From NCBI RefSeq assembly GCF_037038585.1, contig NC_092520.1:61710001-61774000 (forward strand): a stretch of DNA of 64,000 nt, in the 5' to 3' direction. A model generated the notes under the pieces. The model was not told where the DNA came from. It was given only the letters and a program-made list of their open reading frames with translations, and searched no databases. This stretch comes from Patagioenas fasciata. Its lineage: Eukaryota; Chordata; Aves; Columbiformes; Columbidae. Positions within the stretch are counted from its first letter, which is position 1, and every line of letters begins with the position of its first letter. Positions 24,147-33,871 of this stretch are shown here, in pieces. A program made the position numbers and the translations under genes.

Positions 24147-25159
24147 TCTTCTTATGACTACTCTCTACACTTTTACTTGTAAAAATAGTTGGGGGACCCA
24201 CACTAGAATTTCCCACCAACAGTAGGTTACAGAAAGGAGCTCATTGACAACGACTCCAAATTATTTCAAATTCCTTCTGATTCAAAACCTCATTCCCTGA
24301 ACTGATATACAATGACATGCTCTGGTGGAGAAGCAAGGAGCAAAAATTTGTTTGCAGGTTAGTGTCAAACCTGGCAGCAATTTAGATTCATAACTACTAA
24401 TAAAAAATGAATGAATGAGTTTCAATAGCATTCTTGGTAGACTGCACACAGATTGGAAATGATACTTAAGTCCCATTTTGCTCATACTGGAGTTTGAATA
24501 GATGCAGTTAAACAACAGTGGGTGATCTTAGCTCATGATTGCAAAGTTTTTACCCAAAATTAATATTTTTTGTTTTAAAGTCATACCAAATTATTGCTAT
24601 AGTGAGCATTACTAACTTCTCAGGTCTACAGTCAAGAATTTGTTTGTTACCTTCTAATTTGTGATTTTAAAAAAGTTGAGTTGTACATGTTTGTATGTGA
24701 GCAAATTAATAAAACCTAAAAAAACAAAGTAGCTTTATGTACATTGGATATAGTGTTAAACTGACCTTTTAGGTCTTCTAATTGAGGAAGAATTAGTGTT
24801 AGAACCAGAAACAATATTGCTGTTTTAATGAAAGATTGCCAGTTTAGCGGAATAATTCAATATCTTATTAACTGGTAGAATCCTGTTTTAATATGCACTG
24901 TCTGCTGGAAGATGTTATGCCTACACAGCACAGTGCTGTGTCCTGCAAAAAGACCAGGTCTAGCTGGTGTACCAGGACCAGCACAGACCCAGCACTCCTG
25001 CCCAAACCACCCTGTAATGCAGATATGCGCTGCACACACTATCACTGCTAATGAGTTGAGAGGTAGGTATGTATTTCTACTGGGCATTGAAGTTCAGGGC
25101 TAGAGGACTGAATGCAGGAGGAATGATTTGGGACACTGGGGGAATAGGGAGACCTTGGT

Positions 25160-25245
25160 TTAATGACTTGTTCCAGCAGCTAGTACCAATTCTTCAAGCA
25201 AGGACTAGAAATGAGGTCTTCCCTCTGTCTAGTGATGTGTCCTAG
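25160..25245 (+). mobile_element. Possible MIR-like SINE relic
   Basis: TTTAATGACTTGTTCCAGCA, followed by AGGACTAGAAATGAGGTCTT and CCCTCTGTCTAGTGATGTGT, resembles the MIR order GTGACTTGCCCAAGG, GGCAGAGCTGGGAATAGAACC, then a CCACTAG-type end. Diverged and short; assigned by eye. Confidence 0.3.
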
Positions 25246-27850
25246 TCACAAAGTAACAGAATCTTTCTCCTCTTCCTAACAGTTTATTTATGCCACACAA
25301 AGTAGAATAGTATACAGAGGAAGAGTAGATTTAAGGTACACTCTCTTCTGAGCTCTTCCGATGAAGGTGAATTTCCTAAGACAGTCAAGTTGGTGGTTGC
25401 CTGCTGCAGTCCTGGAGGAGTCCCCATCTCCTCTCACTGGCACTGCAACTGCTCTCTGCTTCTTTCTCATCTACCCAGAGAGCCTGTTCAAGAAACTAAA
25501 CTAGCTATTAACAAATGTTTAATTTTCTTTAAATTTTGTTCCAACAGAGGAAGCATTAGGAGCAGGACTGCCACCTTTAGGGCAACAGAAAACTCCAAAA
25601 CCAGCTTAGCTGCATTGTAAAACTACACCCTTAGGGAAAGCAGCAACCCAATTAACTGCTGGAGTCTCCTTTTGTGGCATCTAAACCTTTCTGTGCTCTT
25701 TTAAGCAATCTAAGCACCAGCAAGCTTGAAGATACATGGGCTTTTTTTTTTCATATTAGTGCTCTACATCCAAGAACAAAATAATGAATGGATTGTTCAT
25801 TTCACAATACGTACATCTGATTCTGTTGTAACTTCTTCAGATTTCTCACTTTTGAGAAAATCTTTCAGTTTGCAGGGATTTTCCTCTTTTTTTTGCCTCA
25901 CATGAGTCACCTCAATGACTCACAACACATTTAACCTTGTAAATAAACTTTTGGATGTCAATGTTTGCAAGAATGGGGCTTCCCTTGGTAGTACTGGCAA
26001 TAAGTTCAATTTGACTTGAAATGGTTGCTTTTAAGTCATAATCTAGTGTGTCAGATAGGATATCATTAACATACTTCATACTTTTGAAAAGCAAAATGAA
26101 CTGCAAAGAGAGACAGATCTGCTGTGCCTTAACTGGGATGCTTTAGACAGCTGTTGCTTCATTTCCATTTTAGATGCCTAGCCCCTAGTTCCTTAAGCAG
26201 GGAAGGTGACTTTTGAGTAAAAAGTCTAACTCACATAAGAAGTCAAAGGAAAGAAACAGGAACTACAAAAAGCTTCTAGGAGATCCTTTACATCTGAGAC
26301 ATCAGTCTTTCTAGACTGACTGGGAATCAATAGGAAATGACAGATCTTATCCTTGAAAGTTGTTTACAGAGCACAAGGGCGAAGTTACCTGTCTTTTGCA
26401 TCACGACTGCTTACTTAGACTGCTTGGTGAACAAGCAAAGAGCCACTATAGGCCTTCCTCAGCCCCAGAGTTCCAATCTACTTTCTAAGAAGGTGCTTCA
26501 GCCAGGCACTAAGGCAAGCTGAGGCTTGAGGATAAAGGCAATAGGATACTCCATTGCTGCCAAGCCAGAGGGTTGCCAGAATTCAAAGTCAGGGAGCCAG
26601 AAGACATCATCCAAGCATTCAACCTGCAGAAGACTGAATAAGGGTCTAAATTCTGCTCCCTGTAGCATGCATCACCAGGATAATAACTATCCCGGGAACA
26701 CATTTCCTAACTGAACACCCCAATCACAAGGCTAGAGACTAGGCACTCCTTTCCTTCAGTCCTCATGGCTCCTTCACTCCTGCTGTGTACCAGTTGAGTT
26801 TCCTGGCACAGAGAAGAGCATGCTCTGCTCCCCATGCCTCCACCCGTCACACAGCTGTTTTTAATCTGCCTACAGGGACACTAAATGTTCAGGTAGTTGG
26901 TACTGGGCCCCTAAAACTTAATGTGAAGGTAGCTGTTGTCAGATCCATGATTGGCAGTTTGGGCTTCTTTGGAAAGCTTGAGTGAATTTCAGAAGTGGAC
27001 CATTTAGATGTGGAGAACAGTTGAGCTTTAAATGAGGGACAGCTGTTTATATCCCTTTACAACCAAACCTGAGTCAGTGCAGTTGCCATCATCAGGTAAG
27101 CAGAGACCACTGAACGCCAAGTGAGGAGTAATCTAATAGGTAGGTGTTTATACCCTTCAGTTAATCCCAGAAAACAAACACACTGATGTGCATCTGTGAA
27201 TATGTACTTTAGCTAAAAGTTAAGCAGGGTTCTCACCCATGAGCAAAATATCTTAGCAACTGGTCTCACCACTTGATGTCAAAATACTTCTCTGTCACCA
27301 GGACTTATGGCTTTGCTGCCTTTGTGTGTTTTGCAAAATTTCGGCCCAAAGTGCTAGCAAACACAGCACTAAAGCAGCAGGGTGTGAGCAAGCTGCTTAT
27401 AGTATGGGGACAAAAATAGATGCATCCAAGCTGCCATTTATTTCGAAACTACAAACCTCGTAAGAAGGGTTGGTTTTGCCTCCATCTACACAGGGTGATA
27501 ATTATGACATTCCCAGCGTTTCCCTTCTGTTGGGCATTGTGTGCCAGCAGGGAATCAAGTGGGCCTTTGTTGTGCTGAACTACATCCTACACAGTCTCCC
27601 CGGCCCCTTCCTCCACGCAGTTAACCGAAGGAGACGGGCGGACAATGAAGTCGGAAAAACAAAACAGCAGCAGCCCTTTTGCGGCGTGCCCTGCGGGGTG
27701 GGGTGAACCCCAAGCACGGCGGGTGCTCGAGAGGGAGGCAGGGGGATACGAGAGGTGTCCGGCGGGGTGCGAGGCGATGCGGGGGAACGCGGGGACCGAG
27801 GTGCCTCCCCTGGACCACCCCGCCTCCTTCGGGGCGACCCGGCAGGTACC

Positions 27851-27860
27851 GGGGCGGGGC
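27851..27860 (+). promoter_or_regulatory. GC box (Sp1/KLF site)
   Basis: GGGGCGGGGC is the consensus Sp1-family site. It lies inside the CpG island about 300 bases before the predicted splice donor, a plausible core-promoter or proximal position. Confidence 0.55.
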
Positions 27861-28157
27861 GCAGGGAGCGGCCGCCGTGGCCCGGTCGGCAGCCGGGCAG
27901 CGCATCGCATCGCGGGGAGGCGTCTGCGAGAGGCAGGCGGGCAGGGAGGAGTGCCGGGGGAGGCAGGCAGAGGCGGCGCAGCTCGGCACGGCGGGGCTGG
28001 GCGCACCGTGCTGCAAAGAAAGAACCCCCGGAGAAAAAGTGGAAGTGTGCCGCGGCGCCGAACCACGCCGCCACCCAGCCACGCCGTGCGGCCCCCTGCC
28101 CGGCACCGGCGGAGAGGCGGCTTTCCCCCGGGCGCAGGCTGAGGCTGCGTTCTCCCC

Positions 28158-28166
28158 GAGGTGAGT
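28158..28166 (+). promoter_or_regulatory. Splice donor of predicted first exon
   Basis: The sequence GAG|GTGAGT at 28,158-28,166 matches the vertebrate 5' splice-site consensus at every position that matters. It lies at the downstream shoulder of the densest CpG region, where first-exon donors usually fall. No comparably strong donor was noticed on the minus strand of the island. A weaker alternative (GAG|GTAGGA) lies near 28,371. Confidence 0.55.
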
Positions 28167-28970
28167 GTCCCCCGGGTGTCCTGGCAGCGGGCTGATGAGG
28201 AGGCACGTTTTGCAGAGGGGTTGGTAGTATCTGTGTGTATATGTGTGGGGTGCTTTTTTCTGTTTTCTTTTCCCTCCTCCCCCCCTTTTTTAATTTGACT
28301 ATCCGTGTCCTGCCCTGGGGCAGCGGCCCCGGAGCCTGGCGCCAGCCCTGGTGAGGGCTGCCCGGGGAGAGGTAGGAGCAGCCCGTGCTGCGGGTGGGAA
28401 GCGAAGGAGATGCAGCGGGTCGCTGAGGTGCTCGGTACAGTCCGCTCTTATTGTGCGCGGAGGTGAAAAAAACTAACCCAGGCTCTCTCGGATTTGTGCT
28501 TTCCCTTAAATTACCCCCTTTATGGACAAGCCTGTGGCGCTTTCCAGCCGGAGAGGCTGATGCAAGCCTGCCACCCCGCTGGTGTAAATCAGCGCTGACA
28601 AGGCAACTGGATGGGAATTTTCTGATCAACATTTTCATTCATGGGTCGAGTCAGTCGGTTAAATTCCAATGTTTTGTGAACGTGTGCCTACCAAATAGGT
28701 GAAAGAAGGGTTTCCGAACCTTCTGGGATTGGCTCCTGAGCCCATGTCCTCTGTGTTGGCTGTGCTGGGCTGGGTGGCTCCCCGGGCCCGGGTTTTGCAA
28801 TAGGCAATTGGGAGCTTGTGGGTACGTGTGAGGCTGGATACCAAAAGCCCTGTCTTGAAAAGGACAGGGTTGCTGGCCTCGGAAGCCTGAAAGTCGCTCT
28901 GGAGAAAAATGACTTTTCCTTTCCTCTGGGAAGATACCGAGTAGCGTGCCAGAATTATCCCGTTTGTTTC

Positions 28971-28988
28971 GGGGCGGGGGGGAGCGGG
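28971..28988 (+). other. G-rich Sp1-like patch downstream of the CpG island
   Basis: GGGGCGGGGGGGAGCGGG lies about 800 bases inside the predicted intron. It could be an Sp1/KLF or G-quadruplex site, or a remnant of a wider island. No second donor or start is evident beside it. Confidence 0.45.
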
Positions 28989-29727
28989 ATGTAATGTAGG
29001 TGTTTGCACGGTGAGTTTATGAACTGCCTGTGGGAAACTTTTAAACTTGAAATAATTGCTCCAACTAGAGGAGCAAGAACGTCAGCCCTGCAAAACCGAA
29101 GTGTCAGCCCTGGGAGCAGTGCAGGGGGCTGAGAGTGACCGCAGATCGAAGTCTCCTGCCGTGGTTTGTTTCTGGGCAGAATCTCAAGCAGATTGTGATT
29201 TCTTGTCTCCTGTTCCCATGTCTTTATAATATTCTCCTGTTGAGCCCTTTTTTCTCCATGTGTTCTGCTGTAGAGCCCTGGATAGACTCGCTATTTTCAG
29301 TAGTTTATACAAAAAACGAGCGGGCAGTGCTGAAGTGGGAGTTTTTTAGGTGGAGTTTTACTTTGGAATGATTTTGCCTTTGGCTGAGAATGGAACAAAT
29401 TTAGACTTAATTGCCAGCATCTGAGATGTGACCTGAAGGTTACAAGAAAACAAAAAAAGGCATGTTATGTATGTATTTGTGTGTGTGTACAGTAGGTTCA
29501 GAGTGATGGGACAAGTTCTCTTGACTGGACTATTGTTATGGAACAGCAGGGATGCCATTAAAAGTACCAGTAAAGACTGGGATTAGGGTGATTGGTAGAG
29601 CAGAGCTCTGAAGCGTTGCAGTGATTTTGTGTTGTAGCAGCATTCAGAAATCCCAGCTGTAAATCACATTATACAAAGAGAAAGCCAGTCCTTGGCCTCA
29701 AGGGATGACACAGGTAAAGCAGGCAAT

Positions 29728-29810
29728 TTGTAAGAGGAAAGAACAGAAGGGAAGACATTTGTCTAATATTACAAAGGTTGGGCTAGAACTGAAAGTTTCC
29801 AGACTGAAGC
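29728..29810 (+). mobile_element. Possible MIR-like SINE relic
   Basis: GACATTTGTCTAATATTACA and AGGTTGGGCTAGAACTGAAA, followed by TTTCCAGACTGAAG, loosely follow the MIR pattern GACTTGCC..AAGGTCACA, GGCAGAGCTGGGACTTGAACC, and a TCCTGACTC-type end. Weak; may be chance. Confidence 0.25.
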
Positions 29811-30654
29811 TGGCTTTATATGTTCTGTCTCTGTTATAATACTTTTTCATTGTGAACGGAGTCTTTCCTGATTATGGAATAATATTGTAAATCCTAGCAC
29901 TAACTTTTGATGTATAGTATATAGAACATATATTTAATGTGGAAAATGGATACATCTTGAAAATATTTGAATTAAAAGATCAAACTACTTCCAATTTTAA
30001 GTGTACAAAATTATTTTACTGACTCCACCTAGTATATAGTATATTACTTAATTGTACAGTAGGAATTAAATGGAGCTTGAGTTGACTGGAAATTGTAGTG
30101 CTGGTTGAGGCAACTGACCATCCTGAAACAGTGGTTTATTGCGCTGCTTTGAAATAACTCTTGTGTTTTATGTTAGTATAGTCTTACTTTAAGTAGGACC
30201 ATTATTTCAAACCAGCATAATGAGATGAAAAGCACTTGGCATACAGTCCTGTAAAACAACATTTTAGTGCTAAATTCAGATCCTTGCTTGAAGGTATCTG
30301 TAAAATACCATACTTATGTAGGGTATCATATGAAGAAAAATAAATATCTAGGTTAAAGCTGTCTTAAAGTATTTTTGTCATGAAATGGCAGTCAGAATAG
30401 CAGTTTCAGCCACAGTTTTCCTCTTTTGGAGAGGAATGATTTTGATTTCTTAGCTTAGGCATGGAAACTCTGACAAAGTGATCATGAGGTAAGTAGCCGT
30501 AATAAATGGACCACTTTAATGAGATGAACTACAGTTTTGAACATGAGCCTCTTTTGTCTCACCTGATTGTGCTAACCACAAAGTCATTGTGGACTGATTT
30601 CTCTGTGTTTGTTGCACAAAAAGGGATGCTTAAATATGCAGTTTGAACATATGT

Positions 30655-30673
30655 GTACACACACACACACACA
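30655..30673 (+). repeat. (AC)n microsatellite
   Basis: About nine AC dinucleotides after ATGTGT. A length-variable microsatellite is likely. Confidence 0.9.
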
Positions 30674-30811
30674 GTGGTTTTTGTTCAATTGTGAAATACA
30701 TCAGAAAATATTCTTCCAGTCTGAATAATGCTTTTATCCAGATTTTCATGAGCACCATTTTTTTGTCCATTTCTATAAAAAGTGGCAAAGTAGTGCATTT
30801 CTCATCTGCCT

Positions 30812-30927
30812 TAAAAACCAAAACCAACCAAACAAAAATCCAAACCAAAACAAAAGCCCCTAAACCCACAACAAAACAAACAAATAAAAAACCCAAACAA
30901 ACAAAGAAGAAAAACCCAAAACCAAAC
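30812..30927 (+). repeat. A-rich CAAA/CCAAAA low-complexity tract
   Basis: Over 110 bases consist almost only of A and C in CAAA, CCAAAA and ACCC units, ending at ACCAAACAGG. It is the longest of the A-rich tracts here. The Lys/Pro/Thr/Gln-rich frame across it is an artefact. It could be a degenerate A-tail, but no retroposon body precedes it. Confidence 0.85.
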
Positions 30928-32646
30928 AGGCAGTCTGATCCAAAGCCACTTTGTATAGTCAGTCAGTACTATCTCAAGTTAAGCCTGCATGTTGGCTTAT
31001 TACTGTCTTTCTGGTCATAGCCTAGAAACCTCACTTGCACATTCTCTGTGTTTTTTCCACTTAATCTTCTTTCTGCTACTAACTGTTATTAAGATAATTG
31101 TAGCTAACGAAGATAGGAAAATGTTGTAACCCTGCACAAAATTAGCAATGGTTGGGGATGCAGTTGATGATGTCTGGTTGTCACATGTTGTCAACAACAA
31201 CAGCTGCTGGAGATTCTTGCCATTTTGTGGGATGGACCTTCTGGTTTAAGACTCTGCCAAGTTCATGTGAAATACAGTTTGTTGCATCCTTCTGATGCCG
31301 AATGTTTTTTTGGCTCAGTGAGATGGAAGAACCTTCCTGGCAGGCAGCTAACTCTAACCTTTGCACTTAGATTTGTTAATTTTCCCTAAGGTGTGTGTTT
31401 CATGTGGTGCCAAGCCTAGCTGTTAAGTCATTTAGTTCTTAGCAGTCAAATAAACATCAGTGTGTGTATATATGTATTTATATATGATTATTCACACAGC
31501 CTTTTTGTGGAGTAATTGTTAGTATATCATGTTCTGTTTCATGACTCTAATGGCTTATATTCTTGGCCTGTCTTATTAGACGTGCAGAAGAGGAAGTTTG
31601 GATTATGGATTTTGGTTTTTGTTCCTTCATTCTAAATGTTTCACTTTAAAATATTACTCTCTCTAATTCCTGGAACCAGTAATGCAAACATTATGTCTGT
31701 TTGGTCAGGGAAAGATTTTTCTCTTACCTAAAATATTTGGGATCATGAAAGCAATCTGTGCAACCTGAAGTGTAGGACCAGGTTTCAAATCTCGATTATG
31801 GCCATGCTAGCTCTCAGCTGCTGGGTAATGTTAGCTGAGATCTGTGGTTATCATGTTTCTCCCCCAAATTACATCCTGGATTTTCAGGAGAAAGGCTTTT
31901 GTTTCAGCAAAACTTGCTCTTTCTGACAAAACACCTAACCTGTTTTTAGTCAGAACATCTCTGCCTATCTCCAGTATGAATTAATATTTTTATACAGAGG
32001 GTTGAGTGTATCCACTGGAAAAGAATTGTTATTGTAAGTTTCAGTAGGAGAAACATAATATTGAAAAATATTCTCTATGTTATGCTATAGGAAGAGTATG
32101 ACTGAGGTTTTTTTATAATGGATGTAGCAAATATGTATGTTTTTGCTGAGCTGGTTGCTGTGGTATTAAAGAAAAAAGGACAACGAAAGGTACACTAAAA
32201 ATAAAATAAACAATCCCAACGAGACCTCACAGGCTTCAGGACTCTATGATCCTTTTGGGTGCCTTCAAACTCAGGACATTCAATGAAATAACTGTGATTT
32301 TTAGATCATACAAAGGGAAGTAGCTGGTTATTTCCAAACATGCTAAAAATGACTCGTTCCTCTCTGGAATGAATGTTTGTCTGGGGTAAGATATCAAATC
32401 TTAACTTCAGTGGCCTTGGAAAGATGAATCCCCGGCAATGTGCGGGTGACACCAGTGTTGACTCAGAGACACAGGCACTATGGTAACCAAGCTAGTTTTT
32501 CTGATGCTTTTAGGCATATGTCACTCTCATCTGAGCTGATGGGAAAAAGAGCAAGCTCTGGAGAGAAGATACAAATTCTTCCAAAATACAACATTCCTTT
32601 TAGCAGCCGAAAGGTAGTTGAAGTTACCCAACAAATAACTTAAAGC

Positions 32647-32662
32647 TTTTTTTTTTTTTTTT
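32647..32662. repeat. Poly-T run
   Basis: Sixteen T residues followed by CCCAG. The combination looks like a splice acceptor, but no supported exon follows (ATG and stops appear quickly). Confidence 0.85.
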
Positions 32663-33785
32663 CCCAGTGAAAATGGTTAGGATAGCACAACTGAGATTGT
32701 CACATCAATATGTCTGGCAATGAGGAGCTGCTTTTCAAAGATTTATCTAAAGGTAACTGGGCAACGTGGTTTCAGCCTATACTGAGATACTGGAAGCTAG
32801 CTCTGTCCCAGAAGCATGCATGCAAGGATTCCTTGTAGGCATCTGAGGTACGTTGCAGCCACAGCAAAAGCATACAGCAGGACTGCATCAGATAATAAGA
32901 TCCAGGTGACTGAAAGATACTGCTTATGGTTCAGAAGCCATCAATTTTTATGTTGGTCAATGTCAAAGTAGGAGTGAAGTGTTCCATACAAACAGAAATT
33001 CTTTTGTCACATGAAGCAATACTTGGTGGACTTAAGGACTGGTGGAAAGCTTTTATTTTTAAAAAAGCTTTTTTCCTTTTGATACTTAAAGGTCTGTGTG
33101 TCTGCTCTTATGAGATCATGGATGATTTTGTTTTCAGATTAGAAAAAGATACAAAATATTTGGAAAGACTGTCTGCAGCATGCATGGAATGTCAATACAA
33201 TTGTGAGGGGTTTTTTTTTAAGCAGTTAAGTATGTCTGAGATAAGCAGGCTATAAAGGAATTGTGAGTGTTGCTTCTTGTATTGCAGTAGTTTACTGTGG
33301 ATCAATTCTCAACTGAGATGCCTCTGTGTCAGGTGCTGTTTTATTATGTGTAATAAAACAAAAGCATCTATCCAACTGCATTTATCTTGGAGTCTGAGAA
33401 ATACCATGTAGGAGGAGGAAAGACCAGACAGTGTCCACAGTTTTATATTTTTATGGTATCAGGAGCTAAATCCCATCATGGAAGCTTAATATGAGCAAGT
33501 GCCCAGGCTCCCTATGCAATCAAAAGAGGGAGATGAATGACCTTTTGGTGGTGGGTATCTGAACGTATGGCCATGACTCTCTCTGCTATGCTTGTCTGCT
33601 TTGGGCTCCAAGCAGATGGGTGAAGGAGTCCTTCCCTGTACCTGCACAAGTCAAATGAGTGCTCCTTCCTGAGGAGAATACTGTGGGTGCTTAACATTTC
33701 CCTGACAGTGTCCTGGATGTCAGGTAGAAAGGGGAAGTTTGGGCAGTTTGTCAGATCTAGCTTGTAAATACATGTTCCGTGTGTC

Positions 33786-33871
33786 CTAATTAGGAGTTTT
33801 ATTTAAGGAACATTAGTGGTTTAACATCCCAATCTAATTACTTCTGAGCTTCTTGCTAATTTTGTAATTAG
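33786..33871. promoter_or_regulatory. Cluster of TAATTA homeodomain-type sites
   Basis: CCTAATTAGG, TCTAATTACTT and TTTGTAATTAGC lie within 90 bases, with GCTAATTTTG between the last two. TAATTA is the core recognised by many homeodomain proteins. Unlike simple AT runs, the intervening sequence is of mixed composition, so a conserved enhancer is possible. This is inference; AT-rich DNA yields such cores by chance. Confidence 0.3.

Larger units (their letters stand above)
5699..27589. other. About 22 kb gene-free AT-rich intergenic DNA
   Basis: I found no defensible coding exon, tRNA, rRNA or recent transposon in this stretch. Open frames stay below 100 codons with no familiar motif and no consistent splice boundaries. 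What can be seen are homopolymer and dinucleotide runs, a G-rich tract, a CRE-containing hairpin, two long palindromes, A-rich CAAAC tracts and weak SINE-like relics, each listed separately. Some of the unique sequence may be conserved regulatory DNA, which cannot be judged without alignment to other species. Interpreted as the upstream flank of the CpG-island gene. Confidence 0.55.
27590..28460 (+). promoter_or_regulatory. CpG island with probable promoter and first exon
   Basis: This is the only CpG-dense, strongly GC-rich stretch in the window; density is greatest from about 27,690 to 28,200. It contains a consensus GC box (GGGGCGGGGC at 27,851-27,860), many further GGCGG/CCGCC motifs, no obvious TATA box, and a strong plus-strand splice donor at 28,160/28,161. 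In vertebrates such islands mark promoters and first exons, so the simplest reading is a TATA-less promoter with a first exon ending at 28,160, transcribed to the right, followed by a long intron. All three plus frames and the minus strand are unusually open because GC-rich DNA lacks stop codons; no translated frame resembles a known protein. The exon is therefore called non-coding or 5'UTR by default. The gene is not identified, and antisense or bidirectional initiation cannot be excluded. Confidence 0.75.

Noticed and set aside
27580..28638. 352-codon open frame on the minus strand across the CpG island, and 146-165-codon frames on both strands there
   Set aside because: Stop codons are AT-rich, so GC-rich islands are open in many frames at once. 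The translations are Arg/Pro/Gly/Ala-rich without recognisable domains, several overlap in different frames, and the minus frame runs against the strong plus-strand splice donor.
30643..31020. 125-codon plus-strand frame rich in Lys, Pro, Thr and Gln
   Set aside because: Translation of the (AC)n and A-rich CAAA tracts; composition artefact.
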